64,000 nucleotides of DNA. It comes from Paguma larvata. Lineage: Eukaryota > Chordata > Mammalia > Carnivora > Viverridae. Under the pieces are notes generated by a model that was not told the origin of the DNA, ran no database searches, and saw only the letters and a program-made list of their open reading frames with translations. Shown here in pieces: positions 11,441 through 22,819 of this stretch (its first letter is position 1; each line of letters starts with the position of its first letter). The stretch spans positions 58,687,312 through 58,751,311 of the forward strand of contig CM057826.1 of the NCBI GenBank assembly GCA_030068075.1. The letters are read 5' to 3'. A program made the position numbers and the translations under genes.

Positions 11441-11640
11441 TGTTCCCGGAGTCCCTTTACCATAACTGGATCAGCGCTCACAGAATCAGAGCTCCTCAGA
11501 ATTGGAGAGGGTCGGACAGAGCACCATGTCCAAGTCCAGTCGAATATTCAATTCTTAGAGCCCCTGGGGCTTCTGTCTTATGGCTGACCTCATCCAAAAT
11601 GGATCGAGAAGTCTCAAAAAGGAAATCAAGACACATTTGA

Positions 11641-11723
11641 AAAGGGCACATGTTGGGATGAACACTGGGTGTTATATGTAAACCAATTTGAAAATAAACT
11701 ATTATAAAATTAAAAAAAAAAAA
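11641..11723 (+). mobile_element. Very short 5'-truncated L1 3' end
   Basis: AACACTGGGTGTTATATGTA is typical of carnivoran L1 3'UTR, followed by a poly-A tail. The target-site duplication AGACACATTTGA is at 11629-11640 and 11724-11735, so the whole insertion is only 83 bp. Confidence 0.9.
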
Positions 11724-11735
11724 AGACACATTTGA

Positions 11736-13129
11736 TTAAAAAGAAAACATTAGGAGGCATATTCTCCCACCCGTTTCTGAGATGGCGCTGTCATTCAGGG
11801 TCGCTGCATTGGTCTGATACATGGGCTATGGCAGCAAGTCGTGCAGAGAGGGTGGAGAGGCTGGGCCTTGGCAGCCATGCGGGGACCTCTGACCTCCCCC
11901 AAGTGCTGTCCCCTGAGTCCGGTGCGGGACGGATAACTCGGAGACTGCATCTGCAAGTTGGCCTGAAGTGCTTTCCAAAGAAAAGAACGTGGAAGGGACA
12001 GCGGCTCTCTAAATCACTTAGGAACCCCTCATCCCCAGTAATGCACGGCTAGTGAATTAAGAGAATTTAGTGGCCTCTGCAGCTGAGAAGTCCAGGGGCA
12101 GGACAGGTTTCCGCAAAGCGCGGTTAGCAGCTCGGGGGAGCATCGGAGCAGCTTTTTTCTTTCCATCTCCCCCTCTGCCTTCTGCCTGAGTCGGCCTCTC
12201 CTCTTGACCACAAGATGGCCGCCTGCAGCAAAAAGGCCATCCTATCCAGTGAGGAAAGAGAGCTCCTCCAAGCTAGCTTCGATGAAAGAACAACAACAAA
12301 AAGCTTCCTTCTCAAAAATGTCCAGCTTCCCAAGGCCACGTGCCAATCACTGAGGCCCAGGATATTAAGCTGTGAACACATGCTTAGGCCAACCGGGATC
12401 CACCTCCTGAAACTAGGACTTGGGCCCGTTTCCCACTGAAGTATAAGAGCTACGTGGGGGAAGCACCCAGTTGAAAATTGGGCGCTGACACCAAGATAAA
12501 CGGGGAGCGGGTGGTGAGAAGCCAACAGCAGCAAATACACACCTCAGCATTCAGCACTTTTCCCACCCTCGACCTGCATGGGCTGATCCCCCCGCCGCGT
12601 TCACCGCCCTCCATTCTTGCAAAGGTAGAGAAGCAAATCTGACGAGTCCATCTGTCTCCAGTGCGGCTGTGACTCATGGATTGGCCGGTGTTCTGGTGGA
12701 AGGGGCCCAGGGTTGTCCAACTGCCTGAAATCACTGGTCTCCAAGCTTTGTTCCAAGAAGCACTTTTGTCCACGGAGCAGTCTTGAGGGGCACTGGAGTA
12801 CAACAGAAGGGGGTGCCTGGGGATGAAGGAGGCTAAACAGGGCAGGTCCTGGATTCCCTTCTTCTGTGGTAAGCTCACACGTCCGCCTCTTAAAACGGGT
12901 CTCTGATACTCGTTGTTCGTAGTCGTGGCTGTGGTCTCTGACCCTGCCCCCACATGCTATGCAAACGCCAAATCCTCCCAGCCTCTGCCTCCAAAAGGCC
13001 AGTTTCCTGCTTGTGAGTGACCTCGGTCTTCAGACCGATGCCGTGAGATTTGCTTCCCGTGTGACCCTGAGCAGACCCCTAGACCTTCTACATAACACAG
13101 TCAGCACTGACACTCAGCCAACCTGCTGC
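11736..13129. other. Intergenic, nothing firm recognised
   Basis: No exon chain seen. The stretch 12640-12800 has the feel of an old DNA transposon, and 12975-13080 of a MIR, but neither is good enough to call. Confidence 0.35.
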
Positions 13130-13222
13130 TGGCCGGTTTCCACTGACGTCCTACCTGTGTGACCTTGGGGAGAGCCTTTGACCTCCCTCAGCCTCAGCTT
13201 TCTCCTCTACTAAATTGCAAGA
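13130..13222 (+). repeat. MIR SINE core fragment
   Basis: CTACCTGTGTGACCTTGGGG, then CTCAGCCTCAGCTTTCTCCT. Confidence 0.7.
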
Positions 13223-13365
13223 TCAATCCACAACTTAGACTTAGTGCTGCCTACTGGGGCACTGCATTTATTGCTACATTTGCAGAATCCCTCTTTTTAT
13301 TATCAGTAATGGCTGGAACTCCTTGGCCTGCTCAACATTAATGTGAACTGTATCCAGGCTCCATT

Positions 13366-13368
<3 letters not shown>

Positions 13369-13406
<38 letters not shown>

Positions 13407-13428
13407 ACACACATACGCACACACACAA
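13369..13428. repeat. (CA)n microsatellite
   Basis: Long CA run with AT/GC interruptions in its right half. Confidence 0.98.
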
Positions 13429-13694
13429 CTCTTTAAAAAGGGAATTAGAGGCCCCTAAAGACAACACTTGCACTAAGTGGGCTATGAGTGGCCCCGGGCT
13501 GGCTCCCCAGAGCTCCATAACTTTCTAGAGCCTCTCCAAATAGAACGCTCAGAGCTCAGTCCCCCGCTCTGAAGCTGGATCCACTTACGGACATGTCTGC
13601 CCCTCAGAACTGCTTCCTGTGGCAGCTCCTGACTGAGATGTGCGTCTTCTCACCGCTGCTCCAACTCTCCTGACCGCTGGACTCAACCACGACC

Positions 13695-14230
13695 CTGCCG
13701 GTGAGCGGAAGGCTGCCTCTGGGATACGCGTCTATCCATTCGCTCATTCGCCCGTCTACCTGACACTTGCTGATGGCTCTTCTCTGCAGCCTGTTCCATG
13801 CTTGAGGGGAGGGGAGGTGGGCTGGGAACTATCTGCTGGTGTCACTGCACAGGACACAGGAGCGTCTGGATCCTGCTTTTTGCTGCCACCCTCCCCACAG
13901 AGGAAACCCAGGGAGCAAGAGCAGGAGAGAAGCAGGCGCCATTTCAGAAACTGCACCTCAGATGACCCTTATTTTTTTAACGTTTATTTATTTTTGAGAG
14001 AGAGAGAGTGCGCAGGAGTGGGGCAGAGAGTGAGGGAGACACAAAATCTGAAGCAGGCTCCAGGCTCTGAGCTGTCAGCACAGAGCCTGACATGGGGCTT
14101 GAACTCACAGACCATGGGATCATGACCTGAGCTGAAGTCAGACGCTTAACCGACTGAGCCACCCAGGCGCCCCTCAGATGACCCTTACTAAGTGCACCTT
14201 AGACAAAGTTCAAGGTCAAAGTGAGGCCGC
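13695..14230. repeat. Segment homologous to 10.31-10.62 kb (copy 2), split by a SINE
   Basis: Ordered matching blocks include CTGCCGGTGAGCGGAAGGC, GGATCCTGCTTTTTGCTGCC, CCACCCTCCCC and GCCATTTCAGAAACTG. After the SINE it continues GATGACCCTTACTAAGTGCA and CAAAGTTCAAGGTCAAAGT. Without the SINE the homology spans about 280 bp. Confidence 0.7.
13972..14172 (-). mobile_element. CAN-type SINE
   Basis: Reverse-oriented: (T)n-rich tail, GA-rich stretch, felid-type body, ending GACTGAGCCACCCAGGCGCC. Perfect 15-bp target-site duplication CTCAGATGACCCTTA at 13957-13971 and 14173-14187. Confidence 0.97.
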
Positions 14231-15074
14231 CTAGCTCTACTCCAAATCTTAACCTTAAATTCATCGCACCAATGCATGCTGAAAATAAATACAAGGGAAG
14301 GAGGGGAAGATTCAGGTTGGGCAAGGAGAACAACCACGAGAAAGAACCAAACACCAAGAGGGGCGCCGAATCCCCTTACCCACCCACAGGTATGAAGAGG
14401 AAGAGGACGACAAATGAGAACGTCCCTGCCTCTTGAAGCCAGGCCTTGCTTATTCAGAAATGACATACCGGGGCTGAAGCAGGGAAGAGGGCGCCAGGCC
14501 CCCAGAAGAGCGTGTGCACAGGCGCAGAGTGTGATGAAGAAAGAACCGGGGCAGCTGAGGCCTGCAGGGGCCAGCTTCAGAGGACGTACTGTCCAACCCC
14601 ACTTTTGCCATGGCCCTGAGAGTCCCTTCATGTTGGGTTTAACCATGTGAGTTGCTTTGACTTCCAGATGCTAGCAGGCCCGAGGAGAGGAACAGCTAAT
14701 GTGCCTCCGAGATTAGGGCTGTCTCCTTGTACTCCTGCCTGTTGCCTTGAGAAGATCACGCTTTAGGCCATCCCTGATCCAAGGAGCATGAGACGTATGG
14801 GGCAGACCCGAGACCCCACACACAGCCTGCAGTCAAGCCCAGTCCCCCGGGCCAACGCTGGCCACAAGCTAGCCACCCCACAGACGCATGAGCAAGAATT
14901 ATTAATGCTCACTGCCGCACGGCAAGGAGATTTTGTGGTTATTTGTTAGGCCTAGGTAAGGCGTTCAGAATCCATTGTGCATGCAAAAAGGAATCACTTA
15001 ATAATTTTATGCCAACAGTCCTCTCGCCACTGCCCCAGCAAACCTGGAGTATGAAATTCACTCCATCCTTATTC
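14231..15074. other. Intergenic, nothing recognised
   Basis: No repeat or exon-like sequence identified. Confidence 0.4.
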
Positions 15075-15355
15075 CCTGGAGCAGAACTGGCCACATAGAA
15101 CACACATGCTAAATCCTTGCCGATGCGCTGACCAAAATCCTATGGCTTTGCTTATGCTGGTTCTTCTGCCTGGAAAAATGCTGCCACCTAACAAATACAT
15201 TTTCCACTTCAAGCCCTCTGTTGGAAACATTCACAGAACCTTCCCCCAGCTAGAGCTCGAGCAGGAGCTCTGGAGGGTTTGGCTCCCCAGTGCCTAGGAC
15301 AGGACGTAGAGAGAGCTGGTGCCTGGTAAATGTTTGTTGAATGAACAAATGAACC
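15075..15355 (+). repeat. L2 LINE 3' end
   Basis: GCTGGTTCTTCTGCCTGGAA followed, after divergence, by the diagnostic 3' end GGTAAATGTTTGTTGAATGA. Confidence 0.75.
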
Positions 15356-16319
15356 TCCTGACAGCTCCCAGCACAAAGCTAGGCCAGTGGCCCTCACGCA
15401 ACAAACACTTGGTTGCCTGGCTGCCAGTGTTTGTCCTAATTAATTCGCTCGCCTGTTATTTCTTTCTTCTATCATTTAGAAGCACAAACTCCCTCCCATG
15501 TGCTACTCAGCCTCTGCTACAGTAACCTCTTTATTCCATTTTAATAATACCTAGACTATGGACAGAGTGACATAAAGGAAACCCGTGAGTCAAAACATCT
15601 ATGGTAGGAAAAATACAGGTGACCTATAAAGTACTTCACCAACTTTCCTGAAGACTTCATGTTTGGACCTTATAAATCACAGGCGCCTGTCCCGCGCAGG
15701 CCGGCCAGCCCACTTCAGCAAGCTGCCCATCTTTAAGAGGCCTGGGCACAATGGCTTGTTGATGCAGGGTATTTATACAGAATTTCCCACATCAATCTTG
15801 GTGTAAAAAGCGAGGTGATGTCATCGAGCAGTGAAACAACTATCATCTGTAGAAAATCCTAAGCAGTCCCTGGGACTGAGTTCTGCTTGTTTATTTATTC
15901 AAGTGTGTATGGATTGTGAGATGGACACAGAGGCCGTGCCATAAAGACCAGGAGCTTTGCACACGGTCATGGCCTCTGACCCAGGAATCACTGCCCTTCC
16001 AGGAATCTGTCCCAATGAAATCACTGAGAGGTGAGTGGAGAGATGCACGAAGATTTCTGTCTGCTGTTGGACCCCTGGGATGGTATCTAGAAAAGGAAAA
16101 ATACAAACCACCTCTACGTGCTCCCGTGGAGGGTGGTAAGCAAACTAGATTACATCCGCATGATGTAGGATGTCGCAGCCATTACAGTGATCATCAGGTC
16201 CTTTGTCCTTCCCTTCCCTTCCTGATGAATGCTGTCTAGAAGCCATTAGGTGTGGCTGAGCAAGGTGAGCATCTTCTGAAGGTGACGGTGGGGAGTCTCA
16301 GAGCCTCACTGAGGTACAG
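15356..16319. other. Intergenic, nothing firm recognised
   Basis: Contains a CRE-like TGATGTCATC at about 15816. No repeat or exon identified. Confidence 0.35.
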
Positions 16320-16710
16320 GGCATGTCTACACAGGGTGGTGGCAGAGGCAGGGATGGCTCGGCCCAGGGTGCTGAAGCGTGAGTGTCCATGCAGGAGGGT
16401 GGCCTGGCACAGGGTGCCTCAGTAAGCGGATGGGAAGGGGGCCCCTGCAGGGAAGTGGTGGGGGGCAGTCTAGCACAGGGGTTCAGAGCCTGAGCCGATG
16501 GAGGGGAGTGTCCTCATGAGCAGTGGCAGCTGCAGTGGGCCAGTGGGCCAGTGGGCCAGCAGGCCAGCAAGGGGTGTGGAGCCCAACCAGGGTAAGGAGA
16601 CTCTCCACATGCGGTGGGGAGAGATGCATTCCAGCATTTCGGTTCAGAACCCGAGCGGTCAGGAAGTCATCCCCATGTTTGGAGGGTGGGTTGCAGGGGC
16701 AGTGAAGAGA
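16320..16710. repeat. Degenerate minisatellite, about 60-90-bp unit
   Basis: Blocks such as GTGTCCATGCAGGAGGGTGG, GTGTCCTCATGAGCAGTGG and CTCTCCACATGCGGTGGGG alternate with CAGGGTGCTGAAGCGTGAG, CAGGGGTTCAGAGCCTGAGC and TCGGTTCAGAACCCGAGCGG. A short GGGCCAGT run sits inside one unit at 16536-16565. Confidence 0.55.
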
Positions 16711-16871
16711 CTGCAGGAGCATTAAGCCAAGTGGGAAATACATTTTGACTTTCTCATTGCCAGAGAAGAGAGTTACAAATCTGGAAAGGCGGAAAACTGG
16801 AATGAACCTGTGGTACTGGAGATATCACTGTGACTTCACATGAATTCATGGAGAGATAGATACATAAATGG

Positions 16872-16874
<3 letters not shown>

Positions 16875-16909
<35 letters not shown>
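16875..16909. repeat. (TG)n microsatellite
   Basis: Uninterrupted TG run. Confidence 0.98.
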
Positions 16910-16911
<2 letters not shown>

Positions 16912-17924
16912 ACATATCCCCTACCTCTGTCTTTTGAGAGCATCTAGAAACAACAATAGCTCAAGAGCAATGAGCACACCTCACAAGGAGATCTTGGTTT
17001 CTAAATCCCATTCACCACTAAAAGAACCCAAGGGGTCTGAAGAAATGGCCGTTGGAAGAGGCAATCTGCAATAGGCCTAAGCATTCCTGCACATTCTTAG
17101 TTGTGTGCCAAGAATAGAAGAATCTGATCACTCCTTTCCAGGCCTGTGCTAGGGGTGTGTTAGCACTGAGCAACTTTGCAGAAAACATAATGTTTCCCTC
17201 TTCCAGGATGAAGAGAAGACTTGCTTCGTGCTTTCTGTAAAAGCAGTGGACTCCCCAAGCTCGGCGTCCAGCGGTAATGCAAAGGCACTGCATCTGTCCA
17301 TCGAGGCCACACTGTATCGCTCCCATTCGGCTCAGGTGTAGGAAAAACCAGCGTGAGTGTGCCGATGCTCATGCTTCCTGTGTCATGAGCAATAAAGTCC
17401 TTCGTCTCTGACCCAGAAGTCTCATGTATTTTACCAGCATCCATGACACAGTAATAGGCTCTTAGTAGTTTGTAATTAGAATAAAATCAAATCCCAGACC
17501 AAATGATAACTAATTCTAGAGCTGGGCCAGGAAATGTATGAGACGTGACTGCAATATGCTTTACTGGAGAATAAGGGAATGCTCGGAAAGGGATGGGGAC
17601 ACATCAAAAGGACACAGAATGCAGCTTCATGGGGCTCTCATTGGACGAATCTGGGACAAGTGGAACATCAAAATAAATAATAGTAACAGATTATAACCTA
17701 TTAAGATAGGAACTCATGATTCATACTGACTGAAATAAACAAATAAACAAAAGAAGATGTTCAAAGAGGTTCTAGGAAATGGGCAAAATGTTCCACTCTA
17801 CATATAGGACAGAAGACATGAGCTCTTTCAGGTTTGTTTATCAGAATCCACTCCCCATTTCCCAATATTTGTTTATGACTCCCCCCTCCCCTCTCAGGCC
17901 ATGAGCTCTGGTTGAAAATCCATT
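16910..17924. other. Intergenic, nothing firm recognised
   Basis: 17640-17760 (AACAGATTATAACCTATTAA) recalls a LINE 3' fragment but is not secure. No exon-like sequence. Confidence 0.35.
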
Positions 17925-18180
17925 TCAGATGTGGAGCACATGAGCCAGTCCTGGTCCATCAAAGCAGGCCATGCCCTTGGCCACTGGAACTAATTCAGGG
18001 ATGGGCACTTGACCTAGTCTGCCTGATCAAAGTGAATCTCAAAGTTTTATGGGGGAAAAAACAATCTTACTCTTTTCCACTGGGCTTGAATTTGAAAGGG
18101 TGTGACTTTGGAGCTGCTTGGACATCCTGTCACCATAAGGGAAGAGCCTGGAACTCTTGAGTGAGTGAAGCTGCTGTATA
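17925..18180 (+). repeat. Old interspersed repeat, family not named (copy A)
   Basis: Shares with 36.99-37.42 and 41.67-42.11 kb a layout of a GGGCACTTGACCTAGTCTGC-like start and a GGAGCTGCT-type middle. Probably one ancient family. Confidence 0.4.
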
Positions 18181-18352
18181 GTCTTGTCATGTTGTCTGGA
18201 TGCCCACTCACTTCTGAACACCCTTAATATGCACAGTATGTGTGTTCTTTTCCACGACAACAAAGAATTAGTTCAATTCTGACACACTCTACCTGGAAAT
18301 AGCATCAGATGCCACAGATGAAAAGCTCAGTCCCACCACACTGCCTCCACTA

Positions 18353-18354
<2 letters not shown>

Positions 18355-18392
<38 letters not shown>
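18355..18392. repeat. (CA)n microsatellite
   Basis: Nearly uninterrupted CA run. Confidence 0.98.
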
Positions 18393-18395
<3 letters not shown>

Positions 18396-18406
18396 TCTGA
18401 TGTCAA

Positions 18407-18975
18407 TTACAAGTATAGGTTGTCACCTGGGCTTCTGACTGAAGGTTCCCACGAGCTCCTCCTTGAGTTCAATTAGTTTGCTAGAGTAGCTCAGAGAACT
18501 CAGAAGCCATTCTACTTAGTAGACTACCAGTTTATTATAAAAGGATACAGCTCAGGAACAGCCAGATGGAAGAGATGAACAGGGCATCCTGGAATCCCCT
18601 TATCTTCACCAAGTGGGAAGCTCTCCAAATCCCCTCCTTTTGGGTTTTTGTACAGGTCTCATTATACAGGCATATTTGATTAAATCACTGGCCATTGGTG
18701 ATTGAATTTGATCTCCAGCCCTTCTCCCCTCCTCTGAGGTCAGGACGGTAGGAGGGAAAGTTCCAACCCTCCAAACCCATGGGTGATTCCTCTGGTGACC
18801 AGCTCCCATCCTTAGGTGGCCTCTGAGCATGCCTGAAGAGTCTCATTAACATAATAAAAGGCACTTTTAGTTCTCTTATCACTTAGGAAACCCCAAGGCT
18901 TTCAGGAGCTCTGTGCTGGAAACAGAGAGGAAGACCAAATAGATATGTCTTCTAAATCATAATATATTTATAATT
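18407..18975 (+). mobile_element. Old LTR-like interspersed repeat, family not resolved
   Basis: CTAGAGTAGCTCAGAGAACT, ACCAGTTTATTATAAAAGGA, TCACTGGCCATTGGTGATTG and TTTCAGGAGCTCTGTGCTGG occur in the order of a common mammalian interspersed element. I cannot name the family with confidence. Confidence 0.55.
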
Positions 18976-19508
18976 CTTTGGCTTTGTAAATCCATAAGGT
19001 AGAATTCAGAAAACTTGCTTCTCTAATTCTTTTGCGCCTGATCACAGGCCTGTACTCTGGGTGCCACCAATAAGACGTACTCATGCAGACTTTGAATATA
19101 AAGTAACCAACATAGGCCAGGAGGCATTGCTCAAAGCACACGTTGCAGGTGAAGGGAGCAGCAGAGGCATCTGGCTGCAAGGGTGGTAGTGACTGAGAAG
19201 TCAAGTTACGGGCACCGGAAGAGCATCAGTGGAAGTAGCAGCTGCACTGAAGCTGAGTTCCTGACAGCAGTGCAAGCTGTAGTGTTTACTGCTTGCTTGT
19301 AGCAGCAGTGACGGTTTTCTCATCGTATTGGTTCCCAAGAATTTATAGGGACATTATTTCTGGAAACTTAACCTTGACCCTGATTCTTCAGCCCCTGCAA
19401 CAATTCTAACTTACCCAATATTCTTTAATTAGTCTCCTTTTCTGCTTGGTAAGCCAGAGTCAACTTCTGTTGCACACAACTAAAAGTTCTCGCCGGTTAA
19501 GAAAAAAT
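18976..19508. other. Intergenic, nothing recognised
   Basis: No repeat or exon identified. Confidence 0.4.
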
Positions 19509-19700
19509 GGGGGGCACCTGGGTGGCTCAGTCAGTTAAGCATCTGACTTCAGCTCAGGTCATGATCTCACGGTTCATGAGTTTGAGCCCCACATCGGGCT
19601 CTGTGCTAATAGCTCAGAGCTTAGGGCCTGCTTCAGATTTTGTGTCTCCCTCTCTCTGCCCCTTCCCTCCTAAAATAAATAAAAACATTAGAAGAAAAAA
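19509..19700 (+). mobile_element. CAN-type SINE
   Basis: GGGGGCACCTGGGTGGCTCA head, felid-type body (CTCTGTGCTAATAGCTCAGA) and AAATAAATAAAAAC tail. Confidence 0.95.
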
Positions 19701-19943
19701 GAAAATTTTAAAAAACGGTACCAAGAGTAGGGTAGTGAAGTAAGAGAACCTCGAACATGGGGAGGGAGGGCCTGATCCTCACTGGCCGAAGCGGATGACG
19801 CCTTTTATGCAGTGGCAAACATTCCATCAAATTGTTGCCTGCTCTATCTTAAGACTTCATGCCAACTGAGATTAAAGAGCCAGAAGAAATGATAGGAAAA
19901 TTCCAGAATATTAGTCCATGCCGGCTACTTCTTGCCATTTTTA

Positions 19944-20134
19944 AAAAATGTTTATTTTTGAGAGAGAGCACAAGCAGAGAAGAGGCAGAGAGAAAGGGAG
20001 ACCCAGAATCCGCAGCAGGCTCCAGGCTCTGAGCTGTGAACACAGAGCCCAACACCGGGCCCGAACCCACGAACCGTGAGATCATGACCTGAGCCAAAGC
20101 TGGATGCTTAACCCACTGAGCCACCGAGGCGCTC
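19944..20134 (-). mobile_element. CAN-type SINE
   Basis: Reverse-oriented, ending CTGAGCCACCGAGGCGCTC. Target-site duplication CTTGCCATTTTTA at 19931-19943 and 20135-20147. Confidence 0.96.
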
Positions 20135-20147
20135 CTTGCCATTTTTA

Positions 20148-21103
20148 ATAAAGTCTTGCAAAAGAGAGATGATCTCAGAAAGACCTAGCCAGTCTGCAAG
20201 CCACTGGAAGGGATAGGGCTTTGCTAAGAGAGGCACCTTCTGACTGCAGCCTATAATCTAAATTGACTGAGAATTCCAGAATTCCAGTCTTCCAAATTGG
20301 AAAAGCCCATCTAACAGCAATGGAGCTACAGTGTTAACAGGAAATGAGATCAGTGCCTTAGACTATTGTCTAGAATCTTCCCCTAAGAGCTCTCTGTCAA
20401 ATAAAGGAGGAGCACCAACAAAGATCAAATTAAAGGAGGTATCTCTTCACTCAAGGTTACTATATTAATTGCCCAAAGAATCGGCCATTAAACCAGGGAC
20501 TAGTGTGTTGGGCAGAGCACAGAAGGAGTGGGAAAGAGAAGAGACTCTTTAGGCTTACACACTATGTCTACATGAAATCTTTTGCTGTGGTTACTTATAC
20601 ATGGAAGTCTCTGAAATCAAAGACTCGATCTCTGTTACATTTTTGAGAGTCATATATTTCCAAACCAATTTGAGCTTGGCCTATGATAGGCTGTTAAATC
20701 CTACAAATAATCTTTGGGAGTCAAACTCTCACCAAGAAGAATGGGCTACTAAAGCTATGCAGGCCCCAGAAAAGACACCCGCCCTCGAATCTGTCTCATA
20801 CATAGCTAAGATAACAGATAAGGCAACATCCTCTCACGTCTGGACCTAATGGGTGGCCTGCATTTCGTCACTCGGAGACCCCAGAGTTCAAGACAGAGGT
20901 AGTAATTGACTTTGGACTTTAGACTATACACAGAGTACATGTATAGAAAGAAAAGCATGCGTAGATGTTGAGTAATAAAAGATTGAACTATGGCAGATGT
21001 TTTTAATTGACCGTCCAACAGCTCCTCACAATTTTGTCGTGTCCTTAAGTGAGCTAATACTTTCTTTTACTAGCAAAGCTAAAAAACTAGTCACTTCCCA
21101 GAC
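20148..21103. other. Intergenic, nothing recognised
   Basis: No repeat family or exon identified. Short open frames only. Confidence 0.4.
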
Positions 21104-21161
21104 TCCTTTGCAGCTAAGAGTGGCCATGTAATTCCTTTGCAGCTAAGAGTGGCCATGTAAT
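21104..21161. repeat. Perfect 29-bp tandem duplication
   Basis: The 29-bp unit beginning TCCTTTGCAGCTAAGAGTGG occurs identically at 21104-21132 and 21133-21161. Confidence 0.97.
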
Positions 21162-21237
21162 CCAGTTCTGGCCAATTCAACATAAGGGAAATCATTGGGT
21201 GGAGCTTACAGTAATGGTTTTAAGAGGAGCTAGGCTC

Positions 21238-21420
21238 TGGGCACTTGGGTGGCTCAGTCGGTTGAGCATCTGACTCTTGATTTCAGCTCAGGTCATGGTC
21301 CCAGAGTTATGGGATCGAGCCCTGCATTGGGTTCCATCCTGAGCATGGAGCCTGCTTAAGATTCTCTCTCTCTCCCTCTGCCCCTCTCCTCCACTCTCTC
21401 TCTCTCTAAAATTAAAAACT
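21238..21420 (+). mobile_element. CAN-type SINE, older subtype
   Basis: GGCACTTGGGTGGCTCAGTC head and GAGCCTGCTTAAGATTCTCT body without the GTGCTGACAGCTCAGAGCC segment. The CT-rich tail is followed by a GA run (21420-21450) that could pair with it. Confidence 0.92.
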
Positions 21421-21517
21421 GAGAGAGAGACAGAGAGAGAGAGAGAGAGAAAGTCAACTGATATAAGTAAGGTAATTAAACTTTTTCTTTAAAAAATACC
21501 AAAAATACGATACACAG

Positions 21518-21612
21518 GGGATGCTTTGCTGGCTCAGTCAGTAAAGCATATGACTCTTGGTCTCAGGGTCATGAGTTCAAGCCCTATGTTAGGTGTAGAG
21601 CTACTTTTTAAA
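21518..21612 (+). mobile_element. Truncated tRNA-derived SINE
   Basis: TTTGCTGGCTCAGTCAGTAA, then GTCATGAGTTCAAGCCCTAT. Only the tRNA-like head is present, followed directly by an A-rich tail. Confidence 0.85.
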
Positions 21613-21623
21613 AAAGTACCTTT

Positions 21624-21725
21624 GGGGTACTTGGCTGGCTCAGTCAGTGAAGCATGACTGACACTTAATTTCAGGGTTGTGAGTTCAAGCCCCACATTGG
21701 GCACAGAGCCTACTTACAACAAAAT
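21624..21725 (+). mobile_element. Truncated tRNA-derived SINE
   Basis: GTACTTGGCTGGCTCAGTCA, then GTGAGTTCAAGCCCCACATT and an A-rich end. It lies head to tail after the previous copy. Confidence 0.85.
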
Positions 21726-21984
21726 AATACTACTACCTACAAAGCTGAGGTTTCCTTTGACCATCCCTCAAATCTATCCTCTTATCCTCCTTCCTCTCCT
21801 ATTATCAGTTTGTTGTGCACCCTTCCAGACAATCCTCACTCATTGGAATATACTCCTATTGGTGTATATACAATATATGCATTTGTAGGTGTGTATATCA
21901 TATGTAATATAATATACACAGCTACACTGTATATGTAAATATATAATGTACAACGTTACAAATGATCTATAATATTCTTGGGGA

Positions 21985-22515
21985 TGACACATATGGTATC
22001 GTACTGAGGGTGTCTTTCTGCAACTTGTTTTTCTCATTCCACAATATGTTTTAGAGATTTTTCCAGGCCATACTTAAAGATCTACCTCATTCTATTTACC
22101 TGTTTCATAGTTTTTCATAGTTTTTCATAGTATGGATGTTCTACAATTTATTTAGCCATTTTTTTCTTATGATGGACAATTTCACGATTTACTTCTTACC
22201 CTTAGAAACAACACTGGAATGAAAATTCTTGTCCACAGCTCTTCATGCGCATGTGCAAGTATTTCTCTAGGGTGGATACTTAAAAGTGTAATTGCTGGGT
22301 CATAGGCTATGCACATTTTTTATTTTTATGTCCTTTTAAAATTTTAATAGATCCTGCCAAATTCCCCTCCAAAGTGGCAGGACAAATTTACAGTCTCTCA
22401 GCAGCGCATGAGAATTCCCCACACTCTCACCAACTTAACTTTTTTCCCCCATTCTGATGGGTAAGAAATGGCTTCTGGTTGCATTCCTGTGCAATTTTCT
22501 GATGAGTGGTGAGTT
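21985..22515 (-). mobile_element. L1 fragment, reverse orientation
   Basis: Ordered blocks of the L1 3' region read in reverse: TGGATGTTCTACAATTTATT, TAATTGCTGGGTCATAGGCT, then CACACTCTCACCAACTTAAC. A TTTTTCATAG triplication lies at about 22103-22130. Confidence 0.7.
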
Positions 22516-22604
22516 GGGCTTTGTCTGTCCGACTCCTTTCTCCAAAGTGCTTGGTTTGGCTCCAGCAGCCCAGTGGGTTCAGTCGGGGATCTGCGTTGTG
22601 GGAA

Positions 22605-22775
22605 GGGACGGTCTCTGAAGTGGGAACCGGCTGAGTCAGGCTCTACTGTCTTTGCTGCAGTAACTCAGGGAAGTTAACAAACCTTCCTGGTTCTAAGAGT
22701 AGTGTGGGGAATCAAGTGAGATAATGCATAGAAGGGGGTTAGCCCTGTGCCTGCAGATGAAACTACGAAGAAATG
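22605..22775 (+). repeat. MIR SINE fragment
   Basis: CTGAGTCAGGCTCTACTGTC, then AATCAAGTGAGATAATGCAT. Confidence 0.65.
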
Positions 22776-22819
22776 CCAGCTATCGCCACCAGCCTCATTC
22801 CTGCTACTGTGATCACTAT

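Noticed and set aside
12640..12800. DNA transposon
   Set aside because: General resemblance only; no terminal inverted repeats or ordered match could be shown.
13303..13528. Cys/Val and Thr/His repeat proteins
   Set aside because: Pure translation of the CA/TG microsatellite.
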